The position numbers and the translations under genes were made by a program. A DNA stretch of 64,000 nt from contig NZ_JAENHM010000073.1 in the NCBI RefSeq assembly GCF_016595245.1, positions 783,617-847,616 on the forward strand, in the 5' to 3' direction. The notes below the pieces were generated by a model, which saw only the letters and a program-made list of their open reading frames with translations, ran no database searches and was not told where the DNA came from. The stretch is from Azospirillum endophyticum (GTDB lineage Bacteria > Pseudomonadota > Alphaproteobacteria > Azospirillales > Azospirillaceae). Positions within the stretch are counted from its first letter, which is position 1. The number at the start of each line of letters is the position of its first letter. Shown here in pieces: positions 22,357 to 30,953 of this stretch.

Positions 22357-22926
22357 TCACTTGACGTCGGCGGCGACCTGCATCTTGATGATCTTGTCCG
22401 GATCGGTGACCTGACCGTTCCGGGACTGGCTGCCCTTCTTGATCATGTCGACGAATTCCATGCCCTCGACCACGCGGCCCCAGACGGTATACTGGCGATC
22501 CAGGAACTGGGACGGCGCGAAGCAGATGAAGAACTGGCTGTCGGCGCTGTCCGGATCCTGCGCACGGGCCATCGACAGGGTGCCGCGGATGTGCGGAGTG
22601 CTGGAGAATTCGGCCTTCAGCTTCTTGCCGGAGCCGCCCATGCCGGTGCCGGTCGGGTCGCCGGTCTGGGCCATGAAGCCGTCGATGACGCGGTGGAAGA
22701 CGACGCCGTTGTAGAAGCCCTGGCGGGTCAGTTCCTTGATGCGGGCGACGTGATTCGGCGCCAAGTCGGGCCGCAGTTCGATCACCACGCGACCGTCCTT
22801 CAGGTCGAGGTAAATGGTGTTTTCCGGATCCAAGGCCTTCGCCTCCCCTTGCGAAACTATAAAGAACGAGACAGTGAAGATTGTGGCGAACAGGGCCGCC
22901 AGCAATGCGCGGGTCCACCGCTTCAT
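22357..22926 (-). CDS. Periplasmic cyclophilin-type peptidyl-prolyl isomerase
   Basis: A 189-aa protein with an N-terminal signal (RALLAALFATIFTVSFFIV). It has a short bacterial cyclophilin domain: GFYNGVVFHRVIDGFMAQTGDPTGTGMGG, MARAQDPDSADSQFFIC and YTVWGRVVEGMEFVD. It catalyses cis-trans isomerisation of prolyl bonds, here in the periplasm. Start ATG 22926 has GGAG 9 nt upstream, and an upstream extension of the frame lacks family similarity. It ends at a shared terminator and is divergent from the ydbH operon. Confidence 0.94.
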   Translation of the reverse strand: MKRWTRALLAALFATIFTVSFFIVSQGEAKALDPENTIYLDLKDGRVVIELRPDLAPNHVARIKELTRQGFYNGVVFHRVIDGFMAQTGDPTGTGMGGSGKKLKAEFSSTPHIRGTLSMARAQDPDSADSQFFICFAPSQFLDRQYTVWGRVVEGMEFVDMIKKGSQSRNGQVTDPDKIIKMQVAADVK

Positions 22927-23106
22927 GCGAGACACTCCGATGAGCCGAAATCCGCGCCCCGGACCATAGGGGAAAAGCGACGGAATGCAAAGCCGCGCTG
23001 GCGGCGATGGCGATCCGCCAAAAGTCACGGATGACGGCCACTCGTCCGGGTGTTCATCCGGGCATGGACGTGGCAAGCCACAGATGCGGGACGATAGGCC
23101 GGTGGA

Positions 23107-23227
23107 CCTAAGCAGGTTTTCCGAACTCCGCCCACAGATGGGCGGGCTCGGAAAACCTGCAAAACCATAGAGTCCGCAGGTTTCTCCAGGCCGGGCCTGT
23201 GGCCCGATCTGGAGAAACCTGCTTAGG
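23107..23227. repeat. 121-bp double-hairpin palindromic element (MITE/REP-like)
   Basis: The ends are perfect 13-bp inverted repeats, CCTAAGCAGGTTT (23107-23119) and its complement (23215-23227). Inside, two separate hairpins use the same GCAGGTTT core: 23112-23124 with 23148-23160 around CCGCCCA/TGGGCGG, and 23176-23189 with 23209-23222 around GGGCC/GGCCC. The right end directly abuts the AAGGAG ribosome site of the next gene (23228-23233). The rest of the 313-nt gap (22927-23239) holds only divergent upstream sequence. No coding potential is present; mobility is inferred from the structure. Confidence 0.75.
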
Positions 23228-23239
23228 AAGGAGAAACGG

Positions 23240-24922
23240 GTGAGGTTGGGACGGGCGATAGCGGGCACGGCGGCGGTCGCGGCGACGCTCGCCGTCGTCG
23301 GTCTGGGTGGCGCGATCCTGGCAGGCCCGACGCTGATCGGCGGCACGGCGACCGAGATGCTGCGCAAGGTCGGTTTCGCCGGTGCCGCGGTGACCGTCAC
23401 CGATCTGCGCGTGGCCGACGGCTGGCGCGGCCTGCGGCTGGAGTTCTCCGTCGACAGCGGTCCCTTGGACGCCGCCGCCGGGGCGCTGGATCTGCCGATG
23501 TCGGGCCGGCTGACGTTGTCCGGCGCACTGGTGGTCGGGCTTGAGGGCGGTGCGGTGACAGTCACCCCCGCCGGTTGCCTGCCGGCCAAGGCCGAGACGC
23601 TGATGGTTGCCGGGCAACCGCTCAACCTGCCGCAGGGAGCGGATCTGTGTGCCGCAAGGGAATCCCCTCTCCTGCGCTGGTCGCCCGATGCCCTCACCGA
23701 TCCTCTGACCGTCGCGGCGGAGCTGCGGGCGCCGCGGCTCGACGCCCCTGCCAGCAGCCTGCGCGCGGAGCAGGTCGTGTTGCGGTTGGGGCTGGAGGCC
23801 GATGGACGGCGGGTCGACGGCACCGTCGGGAAGCTGACCAACCTCGCGAAGCCGGCGCCGGTCGTTCCGCTCGGCGTCGCCGTGCAAGCCGCACAGGCGG
23901 GAGAGGGGCCTTGGAAGATCGGCGGCACCGCCAAGGGAGCCAACGGCCTGCTCTCCATCACGTTCGATGGTACGCATGACCAGGCCGCCGGAACCGGACG
24001 GCTGGAGGCGGTGGTGAAGCCGATCCGCCTCGCCCCGGACGGTCCCGGCCTCGCTGCCGTCTCCCCCCTTGCGGCGACCTTCCTGGAAAAGGCCTCCGGC
24101 ACGCTGTCGGGCAAGGCGACGGTCGCCTGGACGGCCAAAGGCCTGACCACTGGCGGACAGGCGGTGGTGAAGGAGCTGACCGCCGCCGCCGGGCCGGTGA
24201 CGGTCGCCGGGGTCAGCGGCAATGTCGCACTGTCCAGCCTGTCGCCACCGGTCGTTCCGGCTGGACAAAAGCTGTCTGTCGGCCTGCTGGATGTCGGCAT
24301 TCCGCTGACCGACGGCACTCTGCTGTTCGGCTATGGCCGCAACGGACGGCTGGACGTCGACCGGGCGGAGTGGCGCTGGGCCGGCGGCATGCTGCGCGCC
24401 GACCCGTTCGAACTGGCGCCCGGCAAGCCCAAGGGGACGGTCACCCTGCACGCCGACGGCATCGATGCCGCCAAGCTGCTGGAGTTGATCGCGGTGGATG
24501 GGCTGGAGGCGAGCGGCAGGCTGGCAGGTACCCTGCCGGTGCTCTTCGCCGACGACAAGGTCACTCTGAACGGCGGCGTGCTCGAATCGGCCGGCCCCGG
24601 CACCCTGCGCTACGATCCGGCAAAGCCGCCCGCCGGGCTGAAGGGGGAGGAGGGCAGCCCGACCGCCATGCTGATGGGGGCATTGACCAACTTCCGTTAC
24701 GATAGCCTGCGCATCACCATCGACGGGCAGGCCGGCGGCGAACTCAGCGCCGGCTTCTCCCTGCGTGGATCGAACCCGTCATTCTACGATGGCTATCCGG
24801 TTGCGCTTAACCTTAAGCTGTCCGGCGCGCTCGACCGGATTCTGCGCCAGAACCTCGACGTCTACCGGATTCCCGACACGCTGCGGGACCGGATGACCGG
24901 CTTCGACCAGAAGGACCAATGA
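23240..24922 (+). CDS. ydbH: YdbH-family intermembrane lipid transport protein
   Basis: A 560-aa protein with one N-terminal membrane helix (about residues 7-30) and a long beta-rich periplasmic region, typical of the AsmA-like YdbH/DctA family. The C-terminal block TNFRYDSLRITIDGQAGGELSAGF and NPSFYDGYPVALNLKLSGALDRILRQ is diagnostic. In Escherichia coli YdbH with lipoprotein YnbE forms a bridge between the membranes that carries phospholipid outward. GTG 23240 has AAGGAG 6-7 nt upstream. The gene overlaps ynbE by 4 nt, and ydbL follows, as in enteric bacteria. E. coli YdbH is longer (about 880 aa), so this is a short form. Confidence 0.85.
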   Translation: MRLGRAIAGTAAVAATLAVVGLGGAILAGPTLIGGTATEMLRKVGFAGAAVTVTDLRVADGWRGLRLEFSVDSGPLDAAAGALDLPMSGRLTLSGALVVGLEGGAVTVTPAGCLPAKAETLMVAGQPLNLPQGADLCAARESPLLRWSPDALTDPLTVAAELRAPRLDAPASSLRAEQVVLRLGLEADGRRVDGTVGKLTNLAKPAPVVPLGVAVQAAQAGEGPWKIGGTAKGANGLLSITFDGTHDQAAGTGRLEAVVKPIRLAPDGPGLAAVSPLAATFLEKASGTLSGKATVAWTAKGLTTGGQAVVKELTAAAGPVTVAGVSGNVALSSLSPPVVPAGQKLSVGLLDVGIPLTDGTLLFGYGRNGRLDVDRAEWRWAGGMLRADPFELAPGKPKGTVTLHADGIDAAKLLELIAVDGLEASGRLAGTLPVLFADDKVTLNGGVLESAGPGTLRYDPAKPPAGLKGEEGSPTAMLMGALTNFRYDSLRITIDGQAGGELSAGFSLRGSNPSFYDGYPVALNLKLSGALDRILRQNLDVYRIPDTLRDRMTGFDQKDQ

Positions 24923-25194
24923 CCGCCACCATGGTTATCAAACTCCCGCCCGCCATACTCCCGAGTCCCGGCCTCACGGCCGCCCTGCTGATTTCGGCCG
25001 TGCTCGCCGCCTGCGCTCCGACGGTGAAGATCGAGGCGCCCGACAAACCGATCGAGATCAACCTCAACGTCCGCATCGAGCAGGAGGTGCGGGTCAAGCT
25101 GGAACGCGACGTCGACGACGCCATCCGCAACGATCCCGCCCTGTTCGGCCTTCCGACCGACTCCGCGCCCTCTTCCACGAAGGGGAAGAAGTGA
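24919..25194 (+). CDS. ynbE: YnbE-like outer-membrane lipoprotein
   Basis: A 91-aa lipoprotein with a hydrophobic segment and lipobox LAAC near residue 32. The conserved YnbE sequence APDKPIEINLNVRIEQEVRV follows. It partners YdbH to complete the periplasmic bridge at the outer membrane. ATG 24919 overlaps the ydbH stop (ATGA). The N-terminus before the hydrophobic segment is about 18 residues long, slightly more than usual, so a later start cannot be excluded. Confidence 0.88.
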   Translation: MTATMVIKLPPAILPSPGLTAALLISAVLAACAPTVKIEAPDKPIEINLNVRIEQEVRVKLERDVDDAIRNDPALFGLPTDSAPSSTKGKK

Positions 25195-25562
25195 TGAAGA
25201 ACGACTCCATCAGCCGCCGCCGCTTCAACCGCCTCGCCCTGTCCGCCCTTGGGGCCGGGCTGCTGGTCGCCGCCTTGCCGCAATTGGCACTGGCGCAGGA
25301 TGCCTTGGCAGCGGCCAAGACCGCCGGTCAACTGGGTGAGCGACCGGACGGGATGGTCGGCGTCGTTCCCGGCGCGCCCGCTTCGGCCCAGGCGCTGGCG
25401 CAGCAGGTGAACGCCCAACGCCTGGCTCGCTACCAGGAGATCGCCAAGGGCAACGGCACGGCCTTGGACAAGGTCCAGGCGGTCGCCGGCCAGCAGTTGA
25501 TCGAGCGCACCCCGGCGGGACAATTCGTGATGACCGCCGCGGGCCAGTGGCAGCGCAAGTGA
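25194..25562 (+). CDS. ydbL: YdbL-family (DUF1318) periplasmic protein
   Basis: A 122-aa protein with a twin-arginine-looking signal (RRRFNRLALSALGAGLLVAAL) cleaved near ALAQD. DUF1318 motifs are GQLGERPDGMVGVV and ANAQRLARYQEIAKGNG-like NAQRLARYQEIAKGNGTALD. YdbL is the third member of the ydbH-ynbE-ydbL operon, reported to assist the bridge complex. ATG 25194 overlaps the ynbE stop by one base (TGATG); a GTG at 25191 is also in frame. The Arg-rich signal suggests export by the Tat route, which is unusual for the family and worth checking. Confidence 0.87.
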   Translation: MKNDSISRRRFNRLALSALGAGLLVAALPQLALAQDALAAAKTAGQLGERPDGMVGVVPGAPASAQALAQQVNAQRLARYQEIAKGNGTALDKVQAVAGQQLIERTPAGQFVMTAAGQWQRK

Positions 25563-27613
25563 CCTCTGCAAAGGGGCCCTCTGCACAGGCGGTCGGCAAA
25601 GGCGCCGTCGCCGATCTGCGCCGCCGTCTGGCTGGCAAACCCGGCGACGGCCCGCTGCTGACCGCCCTGTTCTCGGCGCTCGACACGCTGGGGCAGGCCG
25701 GCACGCCGGAGGAGGCGGTCGCCCGCTCCAATTTCGCCGAGGCGCTGCGGCGTCAAGGTCGTCTCGCGGAGGCTGAGGCACATCACCGGAAGGCGCTGGC
25801 CTGGCTGCCCGATTTCGGCGGCAATCATTACAATTGGGGCGTGACCCTGCAGGCGCTCGGCCGAGCGTCGGAAGCGGCGGCGGCCTATGGCGAGGCCGCC
25901 CGGTTGATGCCGAACTTCGCTCCGGCATTCTGCAACCAGGGCGTCCTGCTGCGCGAACTCGGCCGGCTGGACGAGGCGGAACCGTTGCTGCGCCGCGCGC
26001 TGGAGCTTGACCGGACCATGGTACCGGCCCTGCTGGCTTTGGCCGCCCTTCACCGCGACCGCGGCGACCTGGTCCGTGCCATCGCCGGTTTCGGTGCCTG
26101 CCTGTGCCTGCGACCCGATCTGGCGGAGGCGCAGGCGAATCTTGCGCTGGTCTTGAAGGAACGGGGCCAGCGCGGCGGCCCGGCCGAAGACGGCGCAGCC
26201 AGCGTCATCGGCTTCGAACGGGCGCTGCGCATCGGCCTGCCCGACGCGGGCGGGGTGCTGGCGCAGCTGGTGCAGCAGCGCCGTCACCTCTGCCGCTGGG
26301 ACGGGCTGGGCGCTCTATCGGCCAAGCTGGTCGACCTGGTGCGGGAGGGGCGGACCCGGCAGGTCCATCCCTGGATCTTCCTCGGCGAGGGGGCGGGACC
26401 GGCGCTGGAGCGCGCCTGTGCCGAACGCTATTCCGGCTGGAAGACGCGCGGTGTCCAGCCTGCCTTCCCGGCGCGCGCCGGCCGTGGGCCGAAGCTGCGC
26501 ATCGGTTATCTATCGGCCGACTTCCACGACCATGCGACCGCCATGCTGATCGCCGAATTGATCGAGCGGCACGACCGTGGCCGATTCGAAATCATCGGCT
26601 GTTCCTACGGATCCGACGATGGCGGTGCTCTGCGCCGGCGGCTGATTGCAGGGTTCGACCGCTTCCTCGACCTGTCGGCGCTGACCGACGAGGCGGCTGC
26701 GCGCCTGATCCATGAAGCGGAGGTCGACATCCTGGTCGACCTTAAAGGCCATACCCAGAATGCCCGGCCCGGCATCGCCGCCCTCCGCCCTGCACCGCTA
26801 CAGGTACAGTGGCTGGGTTATCCGGGGACGCTGGGCAGCCCGGCCGTCGACTATGTCATCGCCGACTCCGTGGTGATCCCCGCCGATCAGCAGCGCTTCT
26901 ACAGCGAGCGCATCGTCCATCTTCCCGACAGCTACCAGCCGAACGACCGCAAGCGCGCCATCGGACCGGTGCCGGACCGGGCCGGCTGCGGCTTGCCGGC
27001 GGACGGGGTGGTGTTCTGTGGGTTCAATGCTTCCTACAAGATCGGTCCGGCGATGTTCGGTCGCTGGTGCCGGATTCTGGAGCGAGTCCCCGGATCGGTT
27101 CTTTGGCTGTCGGAAGGGCCGATCGAGGTCGCGGTCAACCTGCGGCGTGAGGCGGCCGCCCGGAGCTTGGCGCCGGAACGGCTAGTCTTCGCTCCCCGCC
27201 TGCCGGGACCGGAGCATCTGGCACGCCACCGGCTGGCCGACCTGTTCCTCGATTCGAGTCCGGTCGGCGCCCACACCACTGCCAGCGATGCGCTGTGGAG
27301 CGGACTGCCGGTGCTGACGGTGGCCGGACGGTCCTTCGCCGGACGGGTTGCCGCCAGCCTGCTGCATGCCGTCGGACTGCCTGACCTGGTGCTACCGGAC
27401 TGGGACGTCTATGAGGCGACGGCGTGCCGGCTGGCCGTACAGCCGGCGGCGTTGGCGGCGTTGAAGCTGCGGCTGGAGCAGGCACGTGCCGCCGCTCCTC
27501 TGTTCGACACTGACCGTTTCGCACGTTCCATCGAGGCGGCCTTCGCCGCCATGTGGGACATCCATGCGGCGGGAGAGCCGCCGCATGGATTTGCCGTGCC
27601 GCCTCAGGGATAG
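25559..27613 (+). CDS. TPR-containing O-GlcNAc transferase-like (SPINDLY/GT41) protein
   Basis: About 684 aa. Residues 50-190 hold tetratricopeptide repeats (NFAEALRRQGRLAEAEAHHRKAL; YNWGVTLQALGRASEAAAAYGEA). The C-terminal half is a GT41 glycosyltransferase: LRIGYLSADFHDHA, VDILVDLKGHTQNARPGI, QVQWLGYPGTLGSP, and LFLDSSPVGAHTTASDALWSG. Such bacterial enzymes add sugars to proteins such as flagellin or adhesins; the acceptor is unknown. GTG 25559 overlaps the ydbL stop as GTGA; GTG 25547 is an alternative. Co-transcription with the lipid-bridge genes is therefore likely. Its 3' end overlaps the convergent gene by 10 nt. Confidence 0.9.
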   Translation: MTSAKGPSAQAVGKGAVADLRRRLAGKPGDGPLLTALFSALDTLGQAGTPEEAVARSNFAEALRRQGRLAEAEAHHRKALAWLPDFGGNHYNWGVTLQALGRASEAAAAYGEAARLMPNFAPAFCNQGVLLRELGRLDEAEPLLRRALELDRTMVPALLALAALHRDRGDLVRAIAGFGACLCLRPDLAEAQANLALVLKERGQRGGPAEDGAASVIGFERALRIGLPDAGGVLAQLVQQRRHLCRWDGLGALSAKLVDLVREGRTRQVHPWIFLGEGAGPALERACAERYSGWKTRGVQPAFPARAGRGPKLRIGYLSADFHDHATAMLIAELIERHDRGRFEIIGCSYGSDDGGALRRRLIAGFDRFLDLSALTDEAAARLIHEAEVDILVDLKGHTQNARPGIAALRPAPLQVQWLGYPGTLGSPAVDYVIADSVVIPADQQRFYSERIVHLPDSYQPNDRKRAIGPVPDRAGCGLPADGVVFCGFNASYKIGPAMFGRWCRILERVPGSVLWLSEGPIEVAVNLRREAAARSLAPERLVFAPRLPGPEHLARHRLADLFLDSSPVGAHTTASDALWSGLPVLTVAGRSFAGRVAASLLHAVGLPDLVLPDWDVYEATACRLAVQPAALAALKLRLEQARAAAPLFDTDRFARSIEAAFAAMWDIHAAGEPPHGFAVPPQG

Positions 27614-28329
27614 GCGCAGCGGTCGGCCGTGACCTCCACGAAGGAACGCTGCGCGGCGGCGATGGTGAAGCGATACTCGCTGTTGTCGACCACCAGGGAC
27701 TGGTGCAGCGGCAGCACGCCGCTGACGGTGGTGCCCTTGCCGCCGATGCCGGTGATGCGGATGGTCACCGGCTGACCCGGATCGAACCAGCTTTCGGCGT
27801 TGCCCTGGCCGTTGTGGGCGGACTGGCCTTCGCCGGTGACGGTGACGGTGCCATTGCTGAAGGTCACCCCGCGCGCGCCACCCTTCAGCAGCGGCGTGCT
27901 CAGCGTAAAGCGCTTGGTGTCCGTCGGCTGGCAGTTGCGCGGAACCTGGGCCTGGGAGATGACGAAGGCGAGGCGGTTGGCGTCCAGCCCCCCCTTCAGC
28001 CGTTCCGACACCAGCTGCGCCAGCTTGGCAAGGTCACCGGTCGGAACCTCGCGCTGCAGGCGGCCTTCCAGCTCGCCCACGCGCGCCTCGGCGGTGCGGG
28101 CGGCATGCTGCATCTGGCTTGCCAGCAATTCCAATTCCGCCTTCTGGCGCGACAGGGTCGCGATCTCCTCGCGCAGGGTGACGTCGCGTCCCTTCAGCTG
28201 CTCGATGCCCATCTGGTAGGAGAACAGTCCGACGCCGAGCACCAGTGCGGCCAGCAGCATGAACTTGATCACGCCGGCCCGCAGGCGTTTGCGGTACCGT
28301 CTTTCGTAGTCGTAACGTCCCAGGGTCAT
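27604..28329 (-). CDS. Single-pass membrane protein with coiled coil, unknown function
   Basis: A 241-aa protein. The basic N-terminus is followed by one membrane helix (FMLLAALVLGVGLFSYQMG, about residues 23-42). A coiled coil (about 45-95, EEIATLSRQKAELELLASQMQHA) comes next, and then a beta-rich periplasmic domain containing two cysteines (RNCQPTDTKRF and ADRCAYP). I do not recognise the family. It lies downstream of lptD on the same strand, separated by a hairpin, and might belong to the envelope group. Start ATG 28329 has a weak ribosome site. Confidence 0.75.
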   Translation of the reverse strand: MTLGRYDYERRYRKRLRAGVIKFMLLAALVLGVGLFSYQMGIEQLKGRDVTLREEIATLSRQKAELELLASQMQHAARTAEARVGELEGRLQREVPTGDLAKLAQLVSERLKGGLDANRLAFVISQAQVPRNCQPTDTKRFTLSTPLLKGGARGVTFSNGTVTVTGEGQSAHNGQGNAESWFDPGQPVTIRITGIGGKGTTVSGVLPLHQSLVVDNSEYRFTIAAAQRSFVEVTADRCAYP

Positions 28330-28378
28330 GATTCCGGTCGCGGCGGGCTGTCTCGTCGGGCGTTAATGGCTAACGGCA

Positions 28379-28407
28379 ACGGCCAAGGGATGCAACCCCT
28401 TGGCCGT
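28379..28407 (-). terminator. Hairpin between lptD and the coiled-coil gene
   Basis: A perfect 11-bp inverted repeat, ACGGCCAAGGG (28379-28389) with its complement (28397-28407). It lies in the 111-nt gap after the lptD stop codon. No clear T-run follows on the minus strand, so it may end lptD mRNA or attenuate read-through. Confidence 0.5.
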
Positions 28408-28440
28408 CGTTTCCTGCGGCGTTCTCCAGTTGGCCCGCCG

Positions 28441-30798
28441 TTACTGGTTGGCCGAGCTGCCTCCGAGGAATCCGGCGTTGATGCCGGGGGTCTTGAACTC
28501 TCCGACATTCTTGAAGACCAGACGGAAGAAGATGGAGTTGCCGTCCTTCTCGCCGGTCGTGCTGATGGTGTAGTCGCGGCGTGCGATGGTCTGGAAGATC
28601 AGGCATTCGTCGGCATAGGTCAAAGTTGCCAAGCTCGAACGCGGGCCCGGCTGGGGCTCCATCGCTTGGGTGTGCGAAAGACCCAGGCTCCAATAGTCGG
28701 TGAACTGCGACGACGCACCGAAGGACGCTTGCTCCACCCGGTTGCGGGTGACGGCGGTGCGCGACGTCGTCTGGTCGACATAGGTGTAGGCGGTGGACAG
28801 GCGCAGCAGCGGCACGCCGGCCGACGCATTCAATGAATGGCGGCGCGGCCGGAAGGTTTCGTGATCGACGCGGAAGCCGTAGTTCACATCCAGCCAATCA
28901 GCCGGCTGAAGGTCCAGGCGCCCGACATAATCGGAAACACGGTCCTTCAGGCCGGTGTCGCCGCTGAAACCGGCAGTGCTGTCGCTCATACGCAGGCTCT
29001 GGCCCAGGAACAGGCTGGCCGACCCCTGGGTGTTGCCGTAGATCGCGGTACGCAGGCCATAGGTGAAGCGCATGCCGTCGTCCAACCGGTCGATGCCGGT
29101 GAAGCGGTTGGGTTGCAGCAGGTTCACGTCGTCGAACTCGACGTCCAGGCTGTCTTCGTTCGGGAAGATGCGGTTGTTCGGCAGCTTGGGTGCGAAGGTC
29201 AGCTGGCCGATCGGCTCCACCATCTGCGACGAGCTTTCGCCATAGCGGACAAAGGGATAGCGGACGGTCGCCTGCCCCTGCGGGAAGAAGCGGAAGCGGC
29301 TGATATTGTCGTTCCCGCGGGTCGTCGGGTCTGCCGTGTTGAACTGCTGTGCCTTGTAGCCGGCAACCAGCACGCTCCCCGACAAATTGGTGATGAAGCC
29401 GGCGTTGGAGACGATGTTGCGTTCCCAACCCGGCTGCGCCACGAAGCGCTGCGTGTCGGGGCCGGCATTCTTGAAGCGCGACACCGCAAGAAGGCTGGTG
29501 TCGAACGACCAGCGGCCGCCGAGCAGGCTGCCGGGCTCGCCGAGCGCGTTGTATTGCGCGTAGGGCAGGGTGACGGGCTCGGGAATGGGATTCCCATACC
29601 GCATGTCCTGGAAGCTGTACCCGGTGATCGCCGCATAGTTCCGGCCGCGGAAACCTTCCACGAAGACCTTGCTGGTCAGGTAATCCTCGCGGAAATCATA
29701 GTAACGCCGCAGGAAAGTCGGATCGCTGGCGCGCTTGACGTCGAAGCCGGCGCGCCAGGTCTCGTCGATGTCGAACAGGCCGCGCGCCGCGATGTAACCG
29801 CGGTTGCGCGTTTCCTTCGGCACGGTCGTGGTGTTGGCGACGTCGCCGCGGGTGAAAGCACCCTCCAACTCCAGCCGGCCGCTTTCGAATCGCTTGCGGT
29901 ATTGGCCGCCGAGCAGCGGTCCCTGCTGCGAGTAGTAATGCAGGTCGAAGGTGGCGTCCTGATCCGGTGCAATGTCCCAGTAGTAATGGGTCTTGAGGAT
30001 CGCGCCGAGATTGGAGTTGTTGCCGAAGGACGGCGTCAGGAAGCCGCTCTTGCGGTCGACCGAGGGATCGGGATGCGACAGGTAGGGCGTGTAGGCGACG
30101 GGGATCCCGAAGATCTCCATCGTCGCGTCGCGATAGCGGACCTCGTGCTCCTCGTTGTCGTGCACGATGCGGACGGCGCGGATCTGCCACAGCGGCGGAC
30201 GGGTCGGGTCCTCCTTGCACAGGTCGCAAGGGCTGTAGACGCCGCGGTTGACGCGCGTCAGGCGGCCCTCGCGCCGCTCGCCCTCATTGCCGGCCATGCG
30301 GCCGTTGTCGGTCATCAGGACGCGGATGTTCTCGATGAACACGTCCTTCAGATCGTCGGTCAGCTCGGCGTAATCGGCGAAGATGATGTCGCCCGACGTC
30401 TCGACCAGCCGGATCTTGCCGGTTGCGGTGACGACCTTGGTCTTCTGGTTGTAGGTGATCTTGTCGGCGCGAACGCTGCGCTTGCCCTGGGCCAGTTCCA
30501 CGTTGCCGCTGGCGGTGACGACGCTGTTCACCTCGTCGAAGGTGACCTGATCGGCCGTCAGCAGGACGGGGTCCTGTTTGGACTCGGTGCCGCTCGCGGT
30601 CGCCGGGGCAGCCGGGCTCGCCGGCTTCATGCCGGGGACGGGCGTGGCCGGGGATTGGGCGTTGGCCGGATCCGGAAGGGCCAGATCCACGGCGGCGACC
30701 CCGCACGCCAGCATCAGCCCGACGATGCCGGAGCGCAGGATGGGGTTGGCGGCGGTCGGAGCTTTGGCGCGGGCGCGCCGGGAGACGGGCTTGGGCAT
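28441..30798 (-). CDS. lptD: LPS-assembly outer-membrane protein LptD
   Basis: A 785-aa precursor with a signal peptide (GIVGLMLACGVAAVDLALP, ending at NAQ), an OstA/LptA-like periplasmic domain (residues about 80-190, DQVTFDEVNSVVTASGNVEL) and a C-terminal beta-barrel. LptD with LptE inserts lipopolysaccharide into the outer leaflet. An N-terminal pair PCDLCKED could form the domain-barrel disulphides. I chose ATG 30798 because the signal starts correctly there; an open frame extends further upstream without family similarity. No lptE, surA or pdxA follows, unlike many genomes. Confidence 0.95.
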   Translation of the reverse strand: MPKPVSRRARAKAPTAANPILRSGIVGLMLACGVAAVDLALPDPANAQSPATPVPGMKPASPAAPATASGTESKQDPVLLTADQVTFDEVNSVVTASGNVELAQGKRSVRADKITYNQKTKVVTATGKIRLVETSGDIIFADYAELTDDLKDVFIENIRVLMTDNGRMAGNEGERREGRLTRVNRGVYSPCDLCKEDPTRPPLWQIRAVRIVHDNEEHEVRYRDATMEIFGIPVAYTPYLSHPDPSVDRKSGFLTPSFGNNSNLGAILKTHYYWDIAPDQDATFDLHYYSQQGPLLGGQYRKRFESGRLELEGAFTRGDVANTTTVPKETRNRGYIAARGLFDIDETWRAGFDVKRASDPTFLRRYYDFREDYLTSKVFVEGFRGRNYAAITGYSFQDMRYGNPIPEPVTLPYAQYNALGEPGSLLGGRWSFDTSLLAVSRFKNAGPDTQRFVAQPGWERNIVSNAGFITNLSGSVLVAGYKAQQFNTADPTTRGNDNISRFRFFPQGQATVRYPFVRYGESSSQMVEPIGQLTFAPKLPNNRIFPNEDSLDVEFDDVNLLQPNRFTGIDRLDDGMRFTYGLRTAIYGNTQGSASLFLGQSLRMSDSTAGFSGDTGLKDRVSDYVGRLDLQPADWLDVNYGFRVDHETFRPRRHSLNASAGVPLLRLSTAYTYVDQTTSRTAVTRNRVEQASFGASSQFTDYWSLGLSHTQAMEPQPGPRSSLATLTYADECLIFQTIARRDYTISTTGEKDGNSIFFRLVFKNVGEFKTPGINAGFLGGSSANQ

Positions 30799-30895
30799 GT
30801 CGGAACGATTGGGGGAAGCGAAAGCCCAAGTCAACGGTTTCAAGACCCTGCGGCGGGTGATGTCACCGTGTCGCCGCCGGCCCTGTTGCAGCACT

Positions 30896-30937
30896 GCCGC
30901 AGCCGCCGCGGCCGGAATGGCCGTGGTGGCTGCGGCA
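30896..30937. terminator. Long hairpin between homospermidine synthase and lptD
   Basis: TGCCGCAGCC... (30896-30914) pairs with ...GGCTGCGGCA (30919-30937) over 19 positions with two non-Watson-Crick pairs, around a 5-nt loop GGAAT. It lies 17 nt past the homospermidine synthase stop on the minus strand. No T-run is present. The two imperfect pairs are G-U in plus-strand RNA. Confidence 0.45.
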
Positions 30938-30953
30938 CTTCATCCAATCTGTC

